A stretch of 64,000 nt of DNA, from positions 1 to 64,000 of the forward strand of contig NZ_VIJZ01000007.1 of assembly GCF_006874425.1 (NCBI RefSeq). Reading direction: 5' to 3'. A program made the translations under genes and the position numbers. Below the pieces are notes generated by a model. The model did no database searches, was not told where the DNA came from, and was given only the letters and a program-made list of their open reading frames with translations. Position 1 is the first letter of the stretch. Each line of letters begins with the position of its first letter. Of this stretch, positions 1-8,860 are shown one piece after another. The stretch comes from Paenibacillus ottowii. Lineage in GTDB: Bacteria; Bacillota; Bacilli; Paenibacillales; Paenibacillaceae.

Positions 1-41
1 CAAGGCGAGGGTCGCGGGTTCGATTCCCGTCGTCCGCTCCA
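1..41 (+). tRNA. tRNA-Gly (GCC), 3' part only
   Basis: The window opens inside a tRNA. The visible part holds the 3' strand of the anticodon arm, a T arm with GGTTCGATTCC, and the acceptor strand ending in an encoded CCA. The layout matches Bacillales tRNA-Gly(GCC). The anticodon itself is only partly in the window, so the identity is inferred from the loop remainder CAA and the acceptor sequence. Confidence 0.75.
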
Positions 42-46
42 TATTT

Positions 47-123
47 GCGCCCTTAGCTCAGCTGGATAGAGCGTTTGACTACGAATCAAAAGGCCGGGAG
101 TTCGAATCTCTCAGGGCGCGCCA
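47..123 (+). tRNA. tRNA-Arg (ACG)
   Basis: Full cloverleaf. The acceptor GCGCCCT pairs with AGGGCGC, the anticodon loop CTACGAA gives ACG, and an encoded CCA ends the gene. It is the second member of a five-gene tRNA cluster transcribed left to right. Confidence 0.95.
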
Positions 124-135
124 TTAATTTCATAA

Positions 136-215
136 GCCGGTGTGGCGGAATTGGCAGACGCGCGCGACTCAAAATCGTGAGGGAAACCGTGGAGGTTCGA
201 GTCCTCTCATCGGCA
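136..215 (+). tRNA. tRNA-Leu (CAA)
   Basis: Class II tRNA with a long variable arm. The acceptor GCCGGTG pairs with CATCGGC. The anticodon loop CTCAAAA reads CAA, decoding UUG. The CCA is not encoded. Confidence 0.93.
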
Positions 216-223
216 TTTATTTT

Positions 224-297
224 CGGGATGTAGCTCAGCTTGGTAGAGCACCTGGTTTGGGACCAGGGGGTCGCATGTTCAAATCGTGTCATCCCGA
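224..297 (+). tRNA. tRNA-Pro (TGG)
   Basis: The acceptor CGGGATG pairs with CATCCCG. The anticodon loop TTTGGGA sits between CCTGG and CCAGG and gives TGG. The CCA is not encoded. Confidence 0.94.
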
Positions 298-307
298 TCA
301 TTTTTTT

Positions 308-378
308 GCGGGTGTAGTTCAATGGTAGAACTCCAGCCTTCCAAGCTGGTAGCGTGGGTTCGATTCCCATCACCCGCT
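308..378 (+). tRNA. tRNA-Gly (TCC)
   Basis: The acceptor GCGGGTG pairs with CACCCGC. The anticodon loop CTTCCAA lies between CCAGC and GCTGG and gives TCC. It is the last gene of the tRNA operon and is followed at once by a terminator. Confidence 0.94.
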
Positions 379-390
379 TTATATAGATGA

Positions 391-425
391 AAGAAGAGAT
401 GGCTTAAGCCATCTCTTCTTTTTGT
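391..425 (+). terminator. Terminator of the tRNA operon
   Basis: A long perfect inverted repeat (AAGAAGAGATGGC with GCCATCTCTTCTT around a TTAA centre) is followed by a T run. It sits directly behind the last tRNA. Confidence 0.9.
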
Positions 426-1540
426 ATTTTTAAAAAGCATTATCCTTAGTCAATGAGACTCAAGATTTAGAACATTATATTCTAAATCGCTGATGGCTCT
501 GAGAAGCAATTGCTATTGTTACTACTTAAAGAATGGGCAGTGTGCAACCTAAATGTAACTCGCTTGACTCCATTGGCTCGCGGCCGGCGGACATTTTACC
601 GCTATGGAAGCATCTGAGCTTTTAGCCCAGGACCTTCGTGCCTTTTACAAGCCTTTTAGAGCGAATAATAAATTAATCATGATTTAACCAGTGCATTGAC
701 TAGATGAAGAAAAGGAAACTAGGGGAGTAATAGTTTCACCTCGGAAAACCGAATTTGGCCCAAAGGCCGAATATCGGTTTTTTTTCGTTTTATGAGTGCC
801 ACGCCAACATTTTAAAAAGTAAACGCTATGCCTTCAGAGTGGCAGTGTAGTCCTAATAGACGTTAATGGTCCACCGTTGCTAACTATTCTGCACATGTGT
901 TTATTTTCTAGGCTACTGATAACAAGATACGTTAAGTGTGTGATTATGAACCTTCCATATAGTCCAAAAATAGCAATAATTTGAATCCAAATTCATAAGA
1001 GTGAAACAAGCAAATTCCACTTATTACATACTTAGTCCCTACCACACTTTTCAGGGGGTGCTTGTTTATTGTTATACGAACTATTTTTTGATCTAATAGA
1101 ACTATTTCAACCTTTTTTCTTGATGCCGATATAATTGAGGGCCGCAAAAGCGCAGTCCTATAGGCAGATGGAGATCGACTCGCTAAAACGAAAGACATGA
1201 AGGTTGCAAATCAGAATTGTCTTACTGAAAAGGAGGGGATTTACTAAAAAAAGACTCGTTACGGAACTCAGAATTGAGGAAAAACGGGGGTTTTGTTATG
1301 GACAAAAAGAATGATAAAAGTTGCTGGATAAAGCGATTGACCATAAGCCACCGGAAGATTGAGGCTGATAAGGGTCTCTCTAAAGATTGTACATCTAACT
1401 TATGATTGTGTCAGAATGTCAAAATTATTGTAGAAAATAAGAGAGCCCTGGGTTCTTGATAATTTCTTGTTTCCCGCATAACAAATCTTAAGTCTTGTGA
1501 TTACAAGCAGCAAGATATAAGCATTAGGAGGAGAACCAAT
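426..1540. other. Long intergenic region without a recognisable gene
   Basis: About 1.1 kb between the tRNA operon and the GH26 gene. It contains a clear terminator-like hairpin at 747-785 and, just upstream, a 7-bp stem (GAAACTA with TAGTTTC, about 714-736). A 35-codon ATG frame at 1298-1405 has no convincing ribosome binding site and no recognisable family. The composition looks like decayed DNA. No RNA family was recognised. Confidence 0.5.
747..785 (+). terminator. Terminator-like hairpin with T8 tail
   Basis: AACCGAATTTGGCC pairs with GGCCGAATATCGGTT over a CAAA loop, followed by eight T residues. No gene precedes it directly, so it may end a decayed gene or an unrecognised small RNA. 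Confidence 0.65.
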
Positions 1541-2503
1541 ATGAATTCATTAAACAAAACGAAGAGCTTGATCAGCGCCCTGACGGGGGCTGCACTATTA
1601 TTCTCGCTACCAATGACGGCAGGCGCGGAGAGCAATATCAACTATACTGGCATGTTCCTGGGCTATGATGGAAGTGTAAACACCAGTCCTGTCTGGACCT
1701 ACAACCCTGACATTGTCTCCTATGATCTGCTGAACTGGAATCAGGGGGGGGCCGATGCAGCCTCAATTACCTCTAATAGTGCCTCCACCATCCAAGCTCT
1801 GGGGAAAATCGTCACCGTTTCCACCCACATGCCCAATCCACAGGGTGGAAATGTAAACGCCCCGATGTCTGATTCTGATTTTAATATCTTGGCCAATACA
1901 GACATTTCATCCATCAACTCGTCCAGCCCAGCATGGCTGCAAAATTATAAGGCTCAGGTTGACAATGTTGTGACCGGCTTGCAAAAGTTCAACTCATCCC
2001 CCGTGTACTATAGACCCTTCCATGAAATGAACGGAGGTTGGTTCTGGTGGGGAAACAAGAACACGACAGACTATAAGAACCTGTACATCAATCTGTACAA
2101 TTACATGGTGACGACCCGTGGAATGTCCAACGTCAATTTTGTCTATGCCCCAAATAAAGGAGCCAACGCGGCTGCTTATTACCCGGGCTCTAGCTATGTC
2201 ACATGGATTGGCATCGACGCTTACAGCGACGATCCGTCCAATGACAATGAAATTAAAATGGCTTACAATGACATCAAAGGACTTGGCAAAACGTATGGCT
2301 TCTGCGAAATTGGACCAGCCGTGGGTGGCGACCATGTGGATCGCAACAATAATCAGCTCAAGGAATTCGATTATTCGCTTTGGAACAACGCCCTGAATGA
2401 AGTCTACACTGGTGCAAGCTTCTTTATCACCTGGGATGGCGCTTATGCTCCGCAGAACAACACAAACGGCAGCACGCTGTTTACAAAGGAGAGCTCTCAG
2501 TAA
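1541..2503 (+). CDS. Secreted GH26-family beta-mannanase-like glycoside hydrolase
   Basis: A 320-residue secreted enzyme. Residues 1-29 are a Sec signal peptide with a cut near AGA-ES. The rest fits a single GH26 (beta/alpha)8 catalytic domain: the motif RPFHEMNGGWFWWG holds the acid/base Glu (E162, preceded by H161), and FCEIGP near 252-258 holds the nucleophile Glu (E256). GH26 enzymes cut beta-1,4-mannan or related beta-glycans outside the cell. Start supported by AGGAGGAG 8 bases upstream. It stands alone, without an attached carbohydrate-binding module, and has its own terminator-like hairpin downstream. Exact substrate is inferred from the family. Confidence 0.88.
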   Translation: MNSLNKTKSLISALTGAALLFSLPMTAGAESNINYTGMFLGYDGSVNTSPVWTYNPDIVSYDLLNWNQGGADAASITSNSASTIQALGKIVTVSTHMPNPQGGNVNAPMSDSDFNILANTDISSINSSSPAWLQNYKAQVDNVVTGLQKFNSSPVYYRPFHEMNGGWFWWGNKNTTDYKNLYINLYNYMVTTRGMSNVNFVYAPNKGANAAAYYPGSSYVTWIGIDAYSDDPSNDNEIKMAYNDIKGLGKTYGFCEIGPAVGGDHVDRNNNQLKEFDYSLWNNALNEVYTGASFFITWDGAYAPQNNTNGSTLFTKESSQ

Positions 2504-2661
2504 TTGCCTAGCTCCCGGCGTTCAGGCAGTACGGCATTAACGCATTAGTCCTAGGCTGACCGCAGAGTCTTGGGAGAGTAAGATGTGTTCAAGAACGACA
2601 ACAAAAGTACCACCTTAGTGAGTTGGCCCTGTCATGTGGACAGTAATCAAAAAGCAATATT

Positions 2662-2709
2662 AAGCAACCTGAGTTCGATATTCATAAGGACTTAGGTTGC
2701 TTAGTTTTT
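2662..2709 (+). terminator. Terminator-like inverted repeat after the GH26 gene
   Basis: AAGCAACCT and AGGTTGCTT form a stem across a longer loop and are followed by a T run. It lies about 160 bases after the stop codon. Confidence 0.6.
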
Positions 2710-2733
2710 GTCGAAAACGTTGAGGTTGATAGA

Positions 2734-2782
2734 CTAAAAAAATCAAAAGACACGGCCTCCTGTTGGGAGAACGTGTCTTTTG
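2734..2782 (-). terminator. Terminator of the ccdC-like gene
   Basis: CAAAAGACACG and CGTGTCTTTTG form a stem. On the minus strand it is followed by a run of T, which fits transcription ending downstream of the gene at 2826-3323. Confidence 0.75.
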
Positions 2783-2825
2783 GGTCTACATAGCAATATG
2801 CAATATCACGTTAAATATCTGTTGG

Positions 2826-3323
2826 TCAGATGCGGAGTTCCTTCTCGTCCGGAGCGAACTGGCGATATTGAAAATACATACGAAGCCGCCAATGTAACAA
2901 GGTCCCGAAGGCTAGTATGAAAAATAGCCCTGCTGTTTGCGGGATGGTAATGTAATGCTGAATAAATTCATGCAGCAGCAATCGGATGATCAGCAGGCTG
3001 ATCAGGATAAAAAAGAAGGCGCGTGAGCGTTGCACGAAAACCAGCCCTTCTTGCAACTCAAACTTGGTGCTGCGGATCAACGGGTAGGAAAAAATAAACC
3101 AGCCGATCAGAAAAGCCCCCAGCGCCCAAGCCCAGGGAACCCGTACTTCGGGCACCACAAACATCATAAAGCCAGTGCTCATGCCGAGCGGAGGAATGAT
3201 GATTTTCTTGGCATTAATCGGGCGATGGCCTGTCTTCATACGGATGAAAATAGCCGATATAGCGATTAAAATCATGCCAAAAGTTGCGCCATATTGCAGC
3301 AATGGGGTGCTGATATGAAACAT
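2826..3323 (-). CDS. ccdC: CcdC-family integral membrane protein (cytochrome c biogenesis type)
   Basis: A 165-residue protein with about five membrane segments. The stretch RMKTGHRPINAKKI with a following IIPPLGMSTGFMMF helix is typical of the CcdC/DUF1453 family, and the length fits. In Bacillus, ccdC sits with ccdA in cytochrome c maturation, though its exact task is not established. Here it lies 164 bases downstream of a bdbC-like thiol oxidoreductase gene on the same strand, which supports a shared thiol-redox theme. A terminator follows at 2734-2782. Confidence 0.8.
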   Translation of the reverse strand: MFHISTPLLQYGATFGMILIAISAIFIRMKTGHRPINAKKIIIPPLGMSTGFMMFVVPEVRVPWAWALGAFLIGWFIFSYPLIRSTKFELQEGLVFVQRSRAFFFILISLLIIRLLLHEFIQHYITIPQTAGLFFILAFGTLLHWRLRMYFQYRQFAPDEKELRI

Positions 3324-3487
3324 GGACTGGCCCCCTCTATAAGGAATATAAGCGTTATTGGACAGACTGCAAACCTTTTACATTATAGCACATATGCAAT
3401 GGATATATTTAGTTACAGTCTGTCCTCCGGCAAGCGGATTATACGCCTCTTGGTGGTAACCGGCCCTATAATCGGGTCTCTTTTATC

Positions 3488-3964
3488 TTATGCGAGTTCT
3501 TGGGCTTGTACCTCACCTGTGGCTGATTTTTTCTCTTGGCGCATGATATAACCCATCGCTGCAATAATAAGGATAAAAGCAATGAGTGCGAGAAACGGAA
3601 TGGTGATGAAATCCAACCAATTCAAGTAATCCTGCTCACAGGATACTCTGCCGCAGGCCGTTGAAGTTTGCGTAGCTGCTTTGGCGGCTGCATGGATACG
3701 CTGAATAATAAAATGATAGGCTGAAATTGCACCTCCGATAATAGCTAACGGCATAACGTAAATGCGTATTTTCGTATCACCTCGAAAATATGCGATTCCA
3801 AGCAGAAGGGTCAGGGGGTACATCAGAATACGCTGGAACCAGCACAGCTTGCAAGGCTCATACCCCAGGATTTCACTGAGATACAGACTGCCCAATGTGG
3901 CCACACAGGCTACAACCCAGGCGGCAAATAAAGCAATATCCGTTTTTTTAAACGATCCGATCAT
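3488..3964 (-). CDS. bdbC: Disulfide bond formation protein B (BdbC/DsbB family)
   Basis: A 158-residue, four-helix membrane protein. The CKLC motif near residues 37-40 is the first redox pair, which receives electrons in the DsbB family. A second Cys pair (ACGRVSCEQ) lies in the next extracellular loop. It re-oxidises a DsbA-like thiol oxidase outside the membrane. The start at 3964 is chosen because AAAAAGGAGC precedes it; the longer open frame to 4108 has no ribosome site and no similarity. It is upstream of the ccdC-like gene on the same strand. Confidence 0.88.
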   Translation of the reverse strand: MIGSFKKTDIALFAAWVVACVATLGSLYLSEILGYEPCKLCWFQRILMYPLTLLLGIAYFRGDTKIRIYVMPLAIIGGAISAYHFIIQRIHAAAKAATQTSTACGRVSCEQDYLNWLDFITIPFLALIAFILIIAAMGYIMRQEKKSATGEVQAQELA

Positions 3965-4098
3965 AGTAACGCTCCTTTTTAATTCAAATGAGAACAGGAT
4001 GAACTCATTGTGTCTTGTCCATCGGCAGGCATCTACCGATATGCATGTCTTTATCCGTATTGTACTGTATTTTGTGTGTAGGGTCATACTTAAACATA

Positions 4099-4127
4099 TT
4101 GACATCATTCACTATCATTTTTATAAT
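4099..4127 (+). promoter_or_regulatory. Consensus sigma-A promoter of the nitroreductase gene
   Basis: TTGACA (4099-4104), a spacer of exactly 17 bases, and TATAAT (4122-4127): a perfect match to the vegetative consensus. It predicts a 5' leader of about 60 bases before the ATG at 4194. Confidence 0.88.
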
Positions 4128-4193
4128 TGCAGTAGTTTGGGAAGTGAATAAAGGTTCAAGATATATATTAAGAAATTAGGAGTGTGCCCAGAA

Positions 4194-4820
4194 ATGTCGA
4201 GCAGCCATAAAAATGAAACCCTATCTGTTATTAGTGAAAGACATGCGGTAAAAAGTTATGTAAAAGATTTCAAAATGCCAGAGGAAGATCTCGAGGCTAT
4301 TTTGACTGCCGCGGTGGAAGCTCCTTCTGCTTGGAACCTGCAACATTGGAAATTCCTTGTTATCGAGAGCGAAGCGGACAAACAAAAATTGCTGCCTATC
4401 GCCTACAACCAAGGTCAAGTAGCAGAGAGCTCTGTTACGATTGCCGTACTGGGTGATCTGGAAGCGAACCGCAATGCGGTCATTTATGATCAAGCCGTAG
4501 AAGCAGGCACACTGCCAGCGGAAATCCGTGACGCATTGGTAGGCCAAATTAATGGCGCGTACCAAAACCCACAGGTGGCTCGTGATGCAGCCATCTTGAA
4601 CTCTGCTCTTGCAGCACAAAACATTATGCTGGCTGCTAAATCTTTGGGCTACGATACTTGTGCAATGGGCGGCTTTATTCCAGCACAATTGATCGAGCAG
4701 TTTAATATTCCGGCACGTTACCTGCCAACCATGCTTATTAGTGTAGGTAAGGCACAAGTGCCAGCACGTCCATCGGGACGTTTCCCACTGTCTGATGTTG
4801 TTGTAAAAGGCAGCTTCTAA
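4194..4820 (+). CDS. Nitroreductase-family flavoprotein
   Basis: A 208-residue FMN-dependent oxidoreductase of the nitroreductase family. The N-terminal SERHAVKSY pattern and PSAWNLQHW (FMN and substrate pocket) are typical, as is the C-terminal GGFIP segment. It reduces nitro compounds or quinones with NAD(P)H in the cytosol; the physiological substrate cannot be read from sequence. The ATG at 4194 is preferred to the GTG at 4182, which overlaps the AGGAG ribosome site. The consensus promoter suggests strong expression. Confidence 0.85.
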   Translation: MSSSHKNETLSVISERHAVKSYVKDFKMPEEDLEAILTAAVEAPSAWNLQHWKFLVIESEADKQKLLPIAYNQGQVAESSVTIAVLGDLEANRNAVIYDQAVEAGTLPAEIRDALVGQINGAYQNPQVARDAAILNSALAAQNIMLAAKSLGYDTCAMGGFIPAQLIEQFNIPARYLPTMLISVGKAQVPARPSGRFPLSDVVVKGSF

Positions 4821-4836
4821 GAAAAATAGCGAATAT

Positions 4837-4883
4837 AAAAGGGTGTTCCCGCAATTATTTTGTGGTGGGGAACACCCTTTTTT
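4837..4883. terminator. Bidirectional terminator between the nitroreductase gene and mprF
   Basis: AAAAGGGTGTTCCC pairs with GGGAACACCCTTTT. There is a T run on both strands, so it can serve the nitroreductase gene and the convergent mprF. Confidence 0.9.
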
Positions 4884-4925
4884 ACGTGTTTTTACTGTCA
4901 AATTCCTTTTGACTGTGTCTCTAGT

Positions 4926-7568
4926 TTAGTCTGAGCGTTTGGACACGAGATATACCAACTCCAGCGTCAGGATCGGCAGAAAAACTGAGGCCGGATAGGC
5001 CAGATAGCGCGGCTCCCACTGTGGCTTGAACTTATCCTTAAAGCGTCGAAGCCCCTGAAAGCCGTAAAAATGTCCTCCGTATTGAAAAACGAGTCGAGCC
5101 AGCTTTTCCTCTCGCAATGCCTTTTCGCTCTGTCCTACCTGGGATAACGGTGCCATGCCTAGATTAAAGGTCGTATATCCATTTTCCTTGGCCCACTCAA
5201 TGACCCGTGTGAATAAGTAATCCATCGTTCCGTTTGGTGTGTCGGGCAGGTGACGCATGAGGTCGATAGAGACCGTCTGTCCATGATCATAAGCAGGGGC
5301 CATCGTGGCAAAAGCAATGACCTTCCCTTCAGAGTCCTTAAGCAATGCAATGGGAGCTAACTGAAGGTAAGATTCTTTGAACCAGCCAAGGGAATATCCC
5401 TTCTCCTTGCGCCCATCGAGCCAAATATCGGAGATATGACGCATCTCCTCAATCAACGCCGCGTCTAGAGGCGGCTGGATCATTTCGAACGAGTAGCCTT
5501 CGCGGTCAAAGCGGTTTTTGGCGCTGCGCAGCGCCTGATTGCTTTTGCCTGTCAGTGTAAAGGAATCCAGCGGCACGAGCGCTTCCTCACCTAATTTAAA
5601 AAAGCGATAGCCGTTCTCGTGGTAGATGGACAAATACTCCGGTGATGCCTGATAAAATACAGCCGTCAACGCATATCGATCCGCGAACCGTTGGAATTCT
5701 TGAATGGCTTGACTCACAAGTTCTTTCGGACCGAGGGGGTCTCCTAATACAATCAGTTTGTCCCGGCTGCGAGCATAGGGGAGAACCACCTGATCGTCCT
5801 TGGTCCAATACAGGTATTTATCGCCCAGAAAAAGCATATGAGAAACGAGATTACCACCTTGCCGTTCCAGAAATTCTTTCAGCTTAACCACTTCCTGTGC
5901 GTCGGGGAGTTTGCCGATGCTACGCTGAGGACGAAGAAAGAAATACACTGTCAGGAATACCCATGCCAAAATCAAACTAAATACGGCCGTAACTCCGTAA
6001 TCGCTGCGGTTCATAAAAAAGTCCAGGTGGACCTTGGCATGTATATGACGCATAAATGGAGTGTTGGAGCCTGCCCCAATCATAAAATAAGCTCCGGTTA
6101 CGAGTAGAGATAATCCGCCCCATATTAAAATGTTGTGTCGATTCAGCGGCGCACTGACCCGATAAAACCGTGAACGTGAAATCCACAGCATTAACGCCAC
6201 GAACAGCAGGAATAAGGCTTCTTCAAAATCCAGACCTTTGGTGAAGGTGAAAATAGCCCCTGTCAGCAGCAGTATCAGGGTCAGCCGCAATGCTCTGCGA
6301 ATACGCAGAGAAATTCCGTGAGACAGGACGACCAGCATAATTCCGATGATGACCGAGATTTCATGCGATAAGCGCATAACAGGCAGACTGAGCAAATGTT
6401 CAGCAAAACGGAGCCGATACAGTAGACCGGGTGTAGCGGCTGATAATAGAAGTACCACGCCGGAGATGAGTACCAGCTTCCCGAGCGCCCATACCCCCAG
6501 ATCGGCTAAAAATCGAAATTGACCAGGCCAGCTCCATACTTTCTGCCAGGCATTGAGGGAGTAATCCCAGCCTGTCTCCGCGAGCTGGCTTAGGCGCTCG
6601 TTACGCGGAATCATTTCCAGTGCGGCTAATACCAAGCCGATGAGCCACGGGATGATGAAATAAAAGACGCGAAAGACCAGCAGCACAGCCAGCGCACGAT
6701 CCGAGTTGGCTCCTGCCATTTGCAGCCCAAGCAGGGCAATAATATCAAATGCGCCAACGCCTCCGGGCGCAAGGCTGATTAACCCAGCAATTGCGGCTAT
6801 CACATAAATACCGAACACAGCATAGAGCGGCAGTTCATGGAGCAAGTGTGTACCGATCCATGCAAAGGTAAGACCGGCCAGCAGCCATTCCAGCAGAGAG
6901 GCGCCAATGGAGGCAGAGATGGTGAACCAGGAGAGTTGTCCTTCCCCCTTGTTGAACCAGGTGGCATACCTTTTGGAGCGCTGCATGATCAGAAATAGAG
7001 GCAGGTACAGTGCCATTCCCCACAGCGCCCAATGAAGCCATGGATGAGCATCCAGCACAGGCTGCACCGGATACAGATGGACAATAGCGCCCCAAGCCAG
7101 CAAAGATAGTCCGGTAATTACGACAGGCGAAAGAAATACGACTGCCGAGGTGATGACACCCAATGGCACACCGCTCTTTTTATACAGCACTGTGCGTAGT
7201 CCAGCGCCTGTAAAACCTGCAAAGCCGAATACATTATTGAAGGTATTGGAGATCCATGCGTACCGGAACGTCGCTCCAGGCTTGATTTGAAGCTTAAAAT
7301 GATGCCTGATTACATAATCGTATGCACTCATAGCTGCCACCGCTACCAGTGAGAACAAGCCGATTTCAATGAGAAACATGGCATCCATTCGCCGCAGCTC
7401 ATGAAGCATCCGTGCCAGATTAAAGTTTTTTAGCTCTCGTCCAGCCTCCCATATAATAAAAGCCAGTACAGCCAGCGGTAGCAAAATACGTGTCAATCGC
7501 TGCCTGTAGATGGTCATTAAGTACTGTACGATTTTAAAGGATTGGATCGGTTTGTGATTTGACTTCAT
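4926..7568 (-). CDS. mprF: Phosphatidylglycerol lysyltransferase / flippase MprF
   Basis: An 880-residue protein of the full MprF size. The N-terminal half has many membrane segments, including the LAPGGVGAFD motif of the flippase domain. The C-terminal third (about 540-870) is the cytosolic transferase (DUF2156, GNAT-like), with features such as YLYWTKDDQ and FNLGMAPLS. It transfers an amino acid, usually lysine, from aminoacyl-tRNA to phosphatidylglycerol and moves the product to the outer leaflet, lowering sensitivity to cationic peptides. The start at 7568 follows GCAGGTG; the frame is open to 7625 without a ribosome site. The gene is monocistronic with the terminator at 4837-4883. Confidence 0.93.
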   Translation of the reverse strand: MKSNHKPIQSFKIVQYLMTIYRQRLTRILLPLAVLAFIIWEAGRELKNFNLARMLHELRRMDAMFLIEIGLFSLVAVAAMSAYDYVIRHHFKLQIKPGATFRYAWISNTFNNVFGFAGFTGAGLRTVLYKKSGVPLGVITSAVVFLSPVVITGLSLLAWGAIVHLYPVQPVLDAHPWLHWALWGMALYLPLFLIMQRSKRYATWFNKGEGQLSWFTISASIGASLLEWLLAGLTFAWIGTHLLHELPLYAVFGIYVIAAIAGLISLAPGGVGAFDIIALLGLQMAGANSDRALAVLLVFRVFYFIIPWLIGLVLAALEMIPRNERLSQLAETGWDYSLNAWQKVWSWPGQFRFLADLGVWALGKLVLISGVVLLLSAATPGLLYRLRFAEHLLSLPVMRLSHEISVIIGIMLVVLSHGISLRIRRALRLTLILLLTGAIFTFTKGLDFEEALFLLFVALMLWISRSRFYRVSAPLNRHNILIWGGLSLLVTGAYFMIGAGSNTPFMRHIHAKVHLDFFMNRSDYGVTAVFSLILAWVFLTVYFFLRPQRSIGKLPDAQEVVKLKEFLERQGGNLVSHMLFLGDKYLYWTKDDQVVLPYARSRDKLIVLGDPLGPKELVSQAIQEFQRFADRYALTAVFYQASPEYLSIYHENGYRFFKLGEEALVPLDSFTLTGKSNQALRSAKNRFDREGYSFEMIQPPLDAALIEEMRHISDIWLDGRKEKGYSLGWFKESYLQLAPIALLKDSEGKVIAFATMAPAYDHGQTVSIDLMRHLPDTPNGTMDYLFTRVIEWAKENGYTTFNLGMAPLSQVGQSEKALREEKLARLVFQYGGHFYGFQGLRRFKDKFKPQWEPRYLAYPASVFLPILTLELVYLVSKRSD

Positions 7569-7778
7569 AGATTCACCTGCTTGAAAAGAATGAGATATAC
7601 ATAGAATGAAGAGCTTGGATGTCATGACTGATGAACATTACTATATATTATACCTATAATAATGGCTTGAATAACAACAGAAGGGTTACGAAATGGGAGT
7701 TCAGATTGATTGCTGTAAATAATTCCAATATAATGATGGAATACCTAGTAAATTGCTTGGCATTGGAGCTGACTGAAT

Positions 7779-8540
7779 ATGAGTATATGGGATCGCAATC
7801 TTTTTATACGTCGATTGGAGCTTTTGTGGCCACCAGATGCTGACAGGAGCCAATACCCTTTTAACCTAAAGGCTCTTCATCAGTGGAATGAACTCAAATT
7901 TCATCCCTCCGTTACCTATATTGTTGGCGAAAACGGCGTAGGCAAATCGACGCTTATGGAGGCAATCGCAGTTGCATGGGGATTTAATCCAGAGGGTGGC
8001 ACTAAAAACTTTAATTTTTCTACACAAGCCACGCATTCCTCGCTGCATGAGCATATCCGGCTGGTGAGAGGGATCGAAAAGCCGAGGGATGGCTTCTTTT
8101 TCCGAGCGGAAAGCTACTATAATGTAGCGACCCATATCGACGAGCTGGATCGCGAGGGGGGAGGTCGACCCATTCGAGATTCGTACGGAGGGAAGTCGCT
8201 GCATGAGCAGTCGCATGGCGAGTCTTTTTTTGCGGCATTTGTGCATCGATTTGGAGGTCACGGATTGTATATTTTGGATGAACCGGAGGCAGCGCTATCG
8301 CCCTTACGTCAGATGGCCATGCTTGCACGGATTCATGAGCTTGTGCAGCAGGGGTCACAGTTTATCATTTCTACCCATTCCCCGATCTTGATGTCTTATC
8401 CAGATTCGATCCTGTATCATCTGACACATGAAGGAATCGACACACGGACGCTGGAGGAAACCGATCATTTTATCATCACCAAACAATTTCTGAATAACAA
8501 GGAAAGGTTATTGCAGGAGCTATTCGAAGATTCACAATAA
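7779..8540 (+). CDS. SMC/RecF-like AAA ATPase (predicted ATPase)
   Basis: A 253-residue ABC-type ATPase with all core motifs: Walker A GENGVGKST (about 50-58), an ABC-signature-like SHGES, Walker B LYILDEPEAALSP, and a switch histidine in STHSPIL. There is no long coiled coil, so it belongs with the short stand-alone ATPases (COG3910-like). A GGAG lies 10 bases before the ATG. Function unknown; such proteins are often linked to DNA or nucleotide handling. It stands alone. Confidence 0.75.
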   Translation: MSIWDRNLFIRRLELLWPPDADRSQYPFNLKALHQWNELKFHPSVTYIVGENGVGKSTLMEAIAVAWGFNPEGGTKNFNFSTQATHSSLHEHIRLVRGIEKPRDGFFFRAESYYNVATHIDELDREGGGRPIRDSYGGKSLHEQSHGESFFAAFVHRFGGHGLYILDEPEAALSPLRQMAMLARIHELVQQGSQFIISTHSPILMSYPDSILYHLTHEGIDTRTLEETDHFIITKQFLNNKERLLQELFEDSQ

Positions 8541-8860
8541 GGATTAGGGAGTTGGCAGGATCCACTTCGATGAGAAGGGAAACCGTATGAGTTCAAATCT
8601 CGCTATAGTTATTCAGCGGATATCGGCTTTCAAGGTAGCAGCGCTGACTGCACAGGCCCCTTGAAGCCTGTGAATCCTTTTGATATTCCATCTGCAGAAA
8701 TTCAGACATTTGATTATGATATTGCGATAGCTGTGTCGGAAGTATTTTATGATTGTTATTTGCCGCCCGCTCTATTAATATAATGAAGAGTTTTGCTAAA
8801 TGGTTGCAAAATAAATATTTCGTATACGAAATAAAGACCCTGAGGAGGACAACACGCAAC
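8541..8860. other. Intergenic region upstream of the MFS exporter
   Basis: About 320 bases. It holds a TATAAT-type -10 at 8779-8784 and a palindrome at 8816-8833 (separate entry). The part near 8555-8620 resembles a decayed tRNA 3' half but does not fold properly. No gene is seen. Confidence 0.5.
8816..8833. promoter_or_regulatory. Perfect 18-bp palindrome upstream of the MFS gene, candidate operator
   Basis: TATTTCGTATACGAAATA is fully self-complementary. It lies between a TATAAT box and the ribosome site of the exporter gene, a good position for a repressor. The TTTCGT...ACGAAA arms resemble the MarR-region palindrome at 61830-61851. Confidence 0.55.

Noticed and set aside
714..785. T-box or other riboswitch before the GH26 gene
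   Set aside because: Only a small stem and a terminator-like hairpin are visible; no conserved T-box or riboswitch motif, and the GH26 gene starts 750 bases later.
1298..1405. A 35-codon frame starting MDKKNDKSCW
   Set aside because: Poor ribosome site, no recognisable family, surrounding DNA looks decayed.
4221..4901. A 226-codon minus-strand frame across the nitroreductase gene
   Set aside because: Antisense shadow; it runs through the terminator and has no ribosome site.
8555..8620. Possible tRNA remnant (GGGAAACCG, GTTCAAATC) before the MFS gene
   Set aside because: No acceptor or anticodon stem can be formed; too weak to call.
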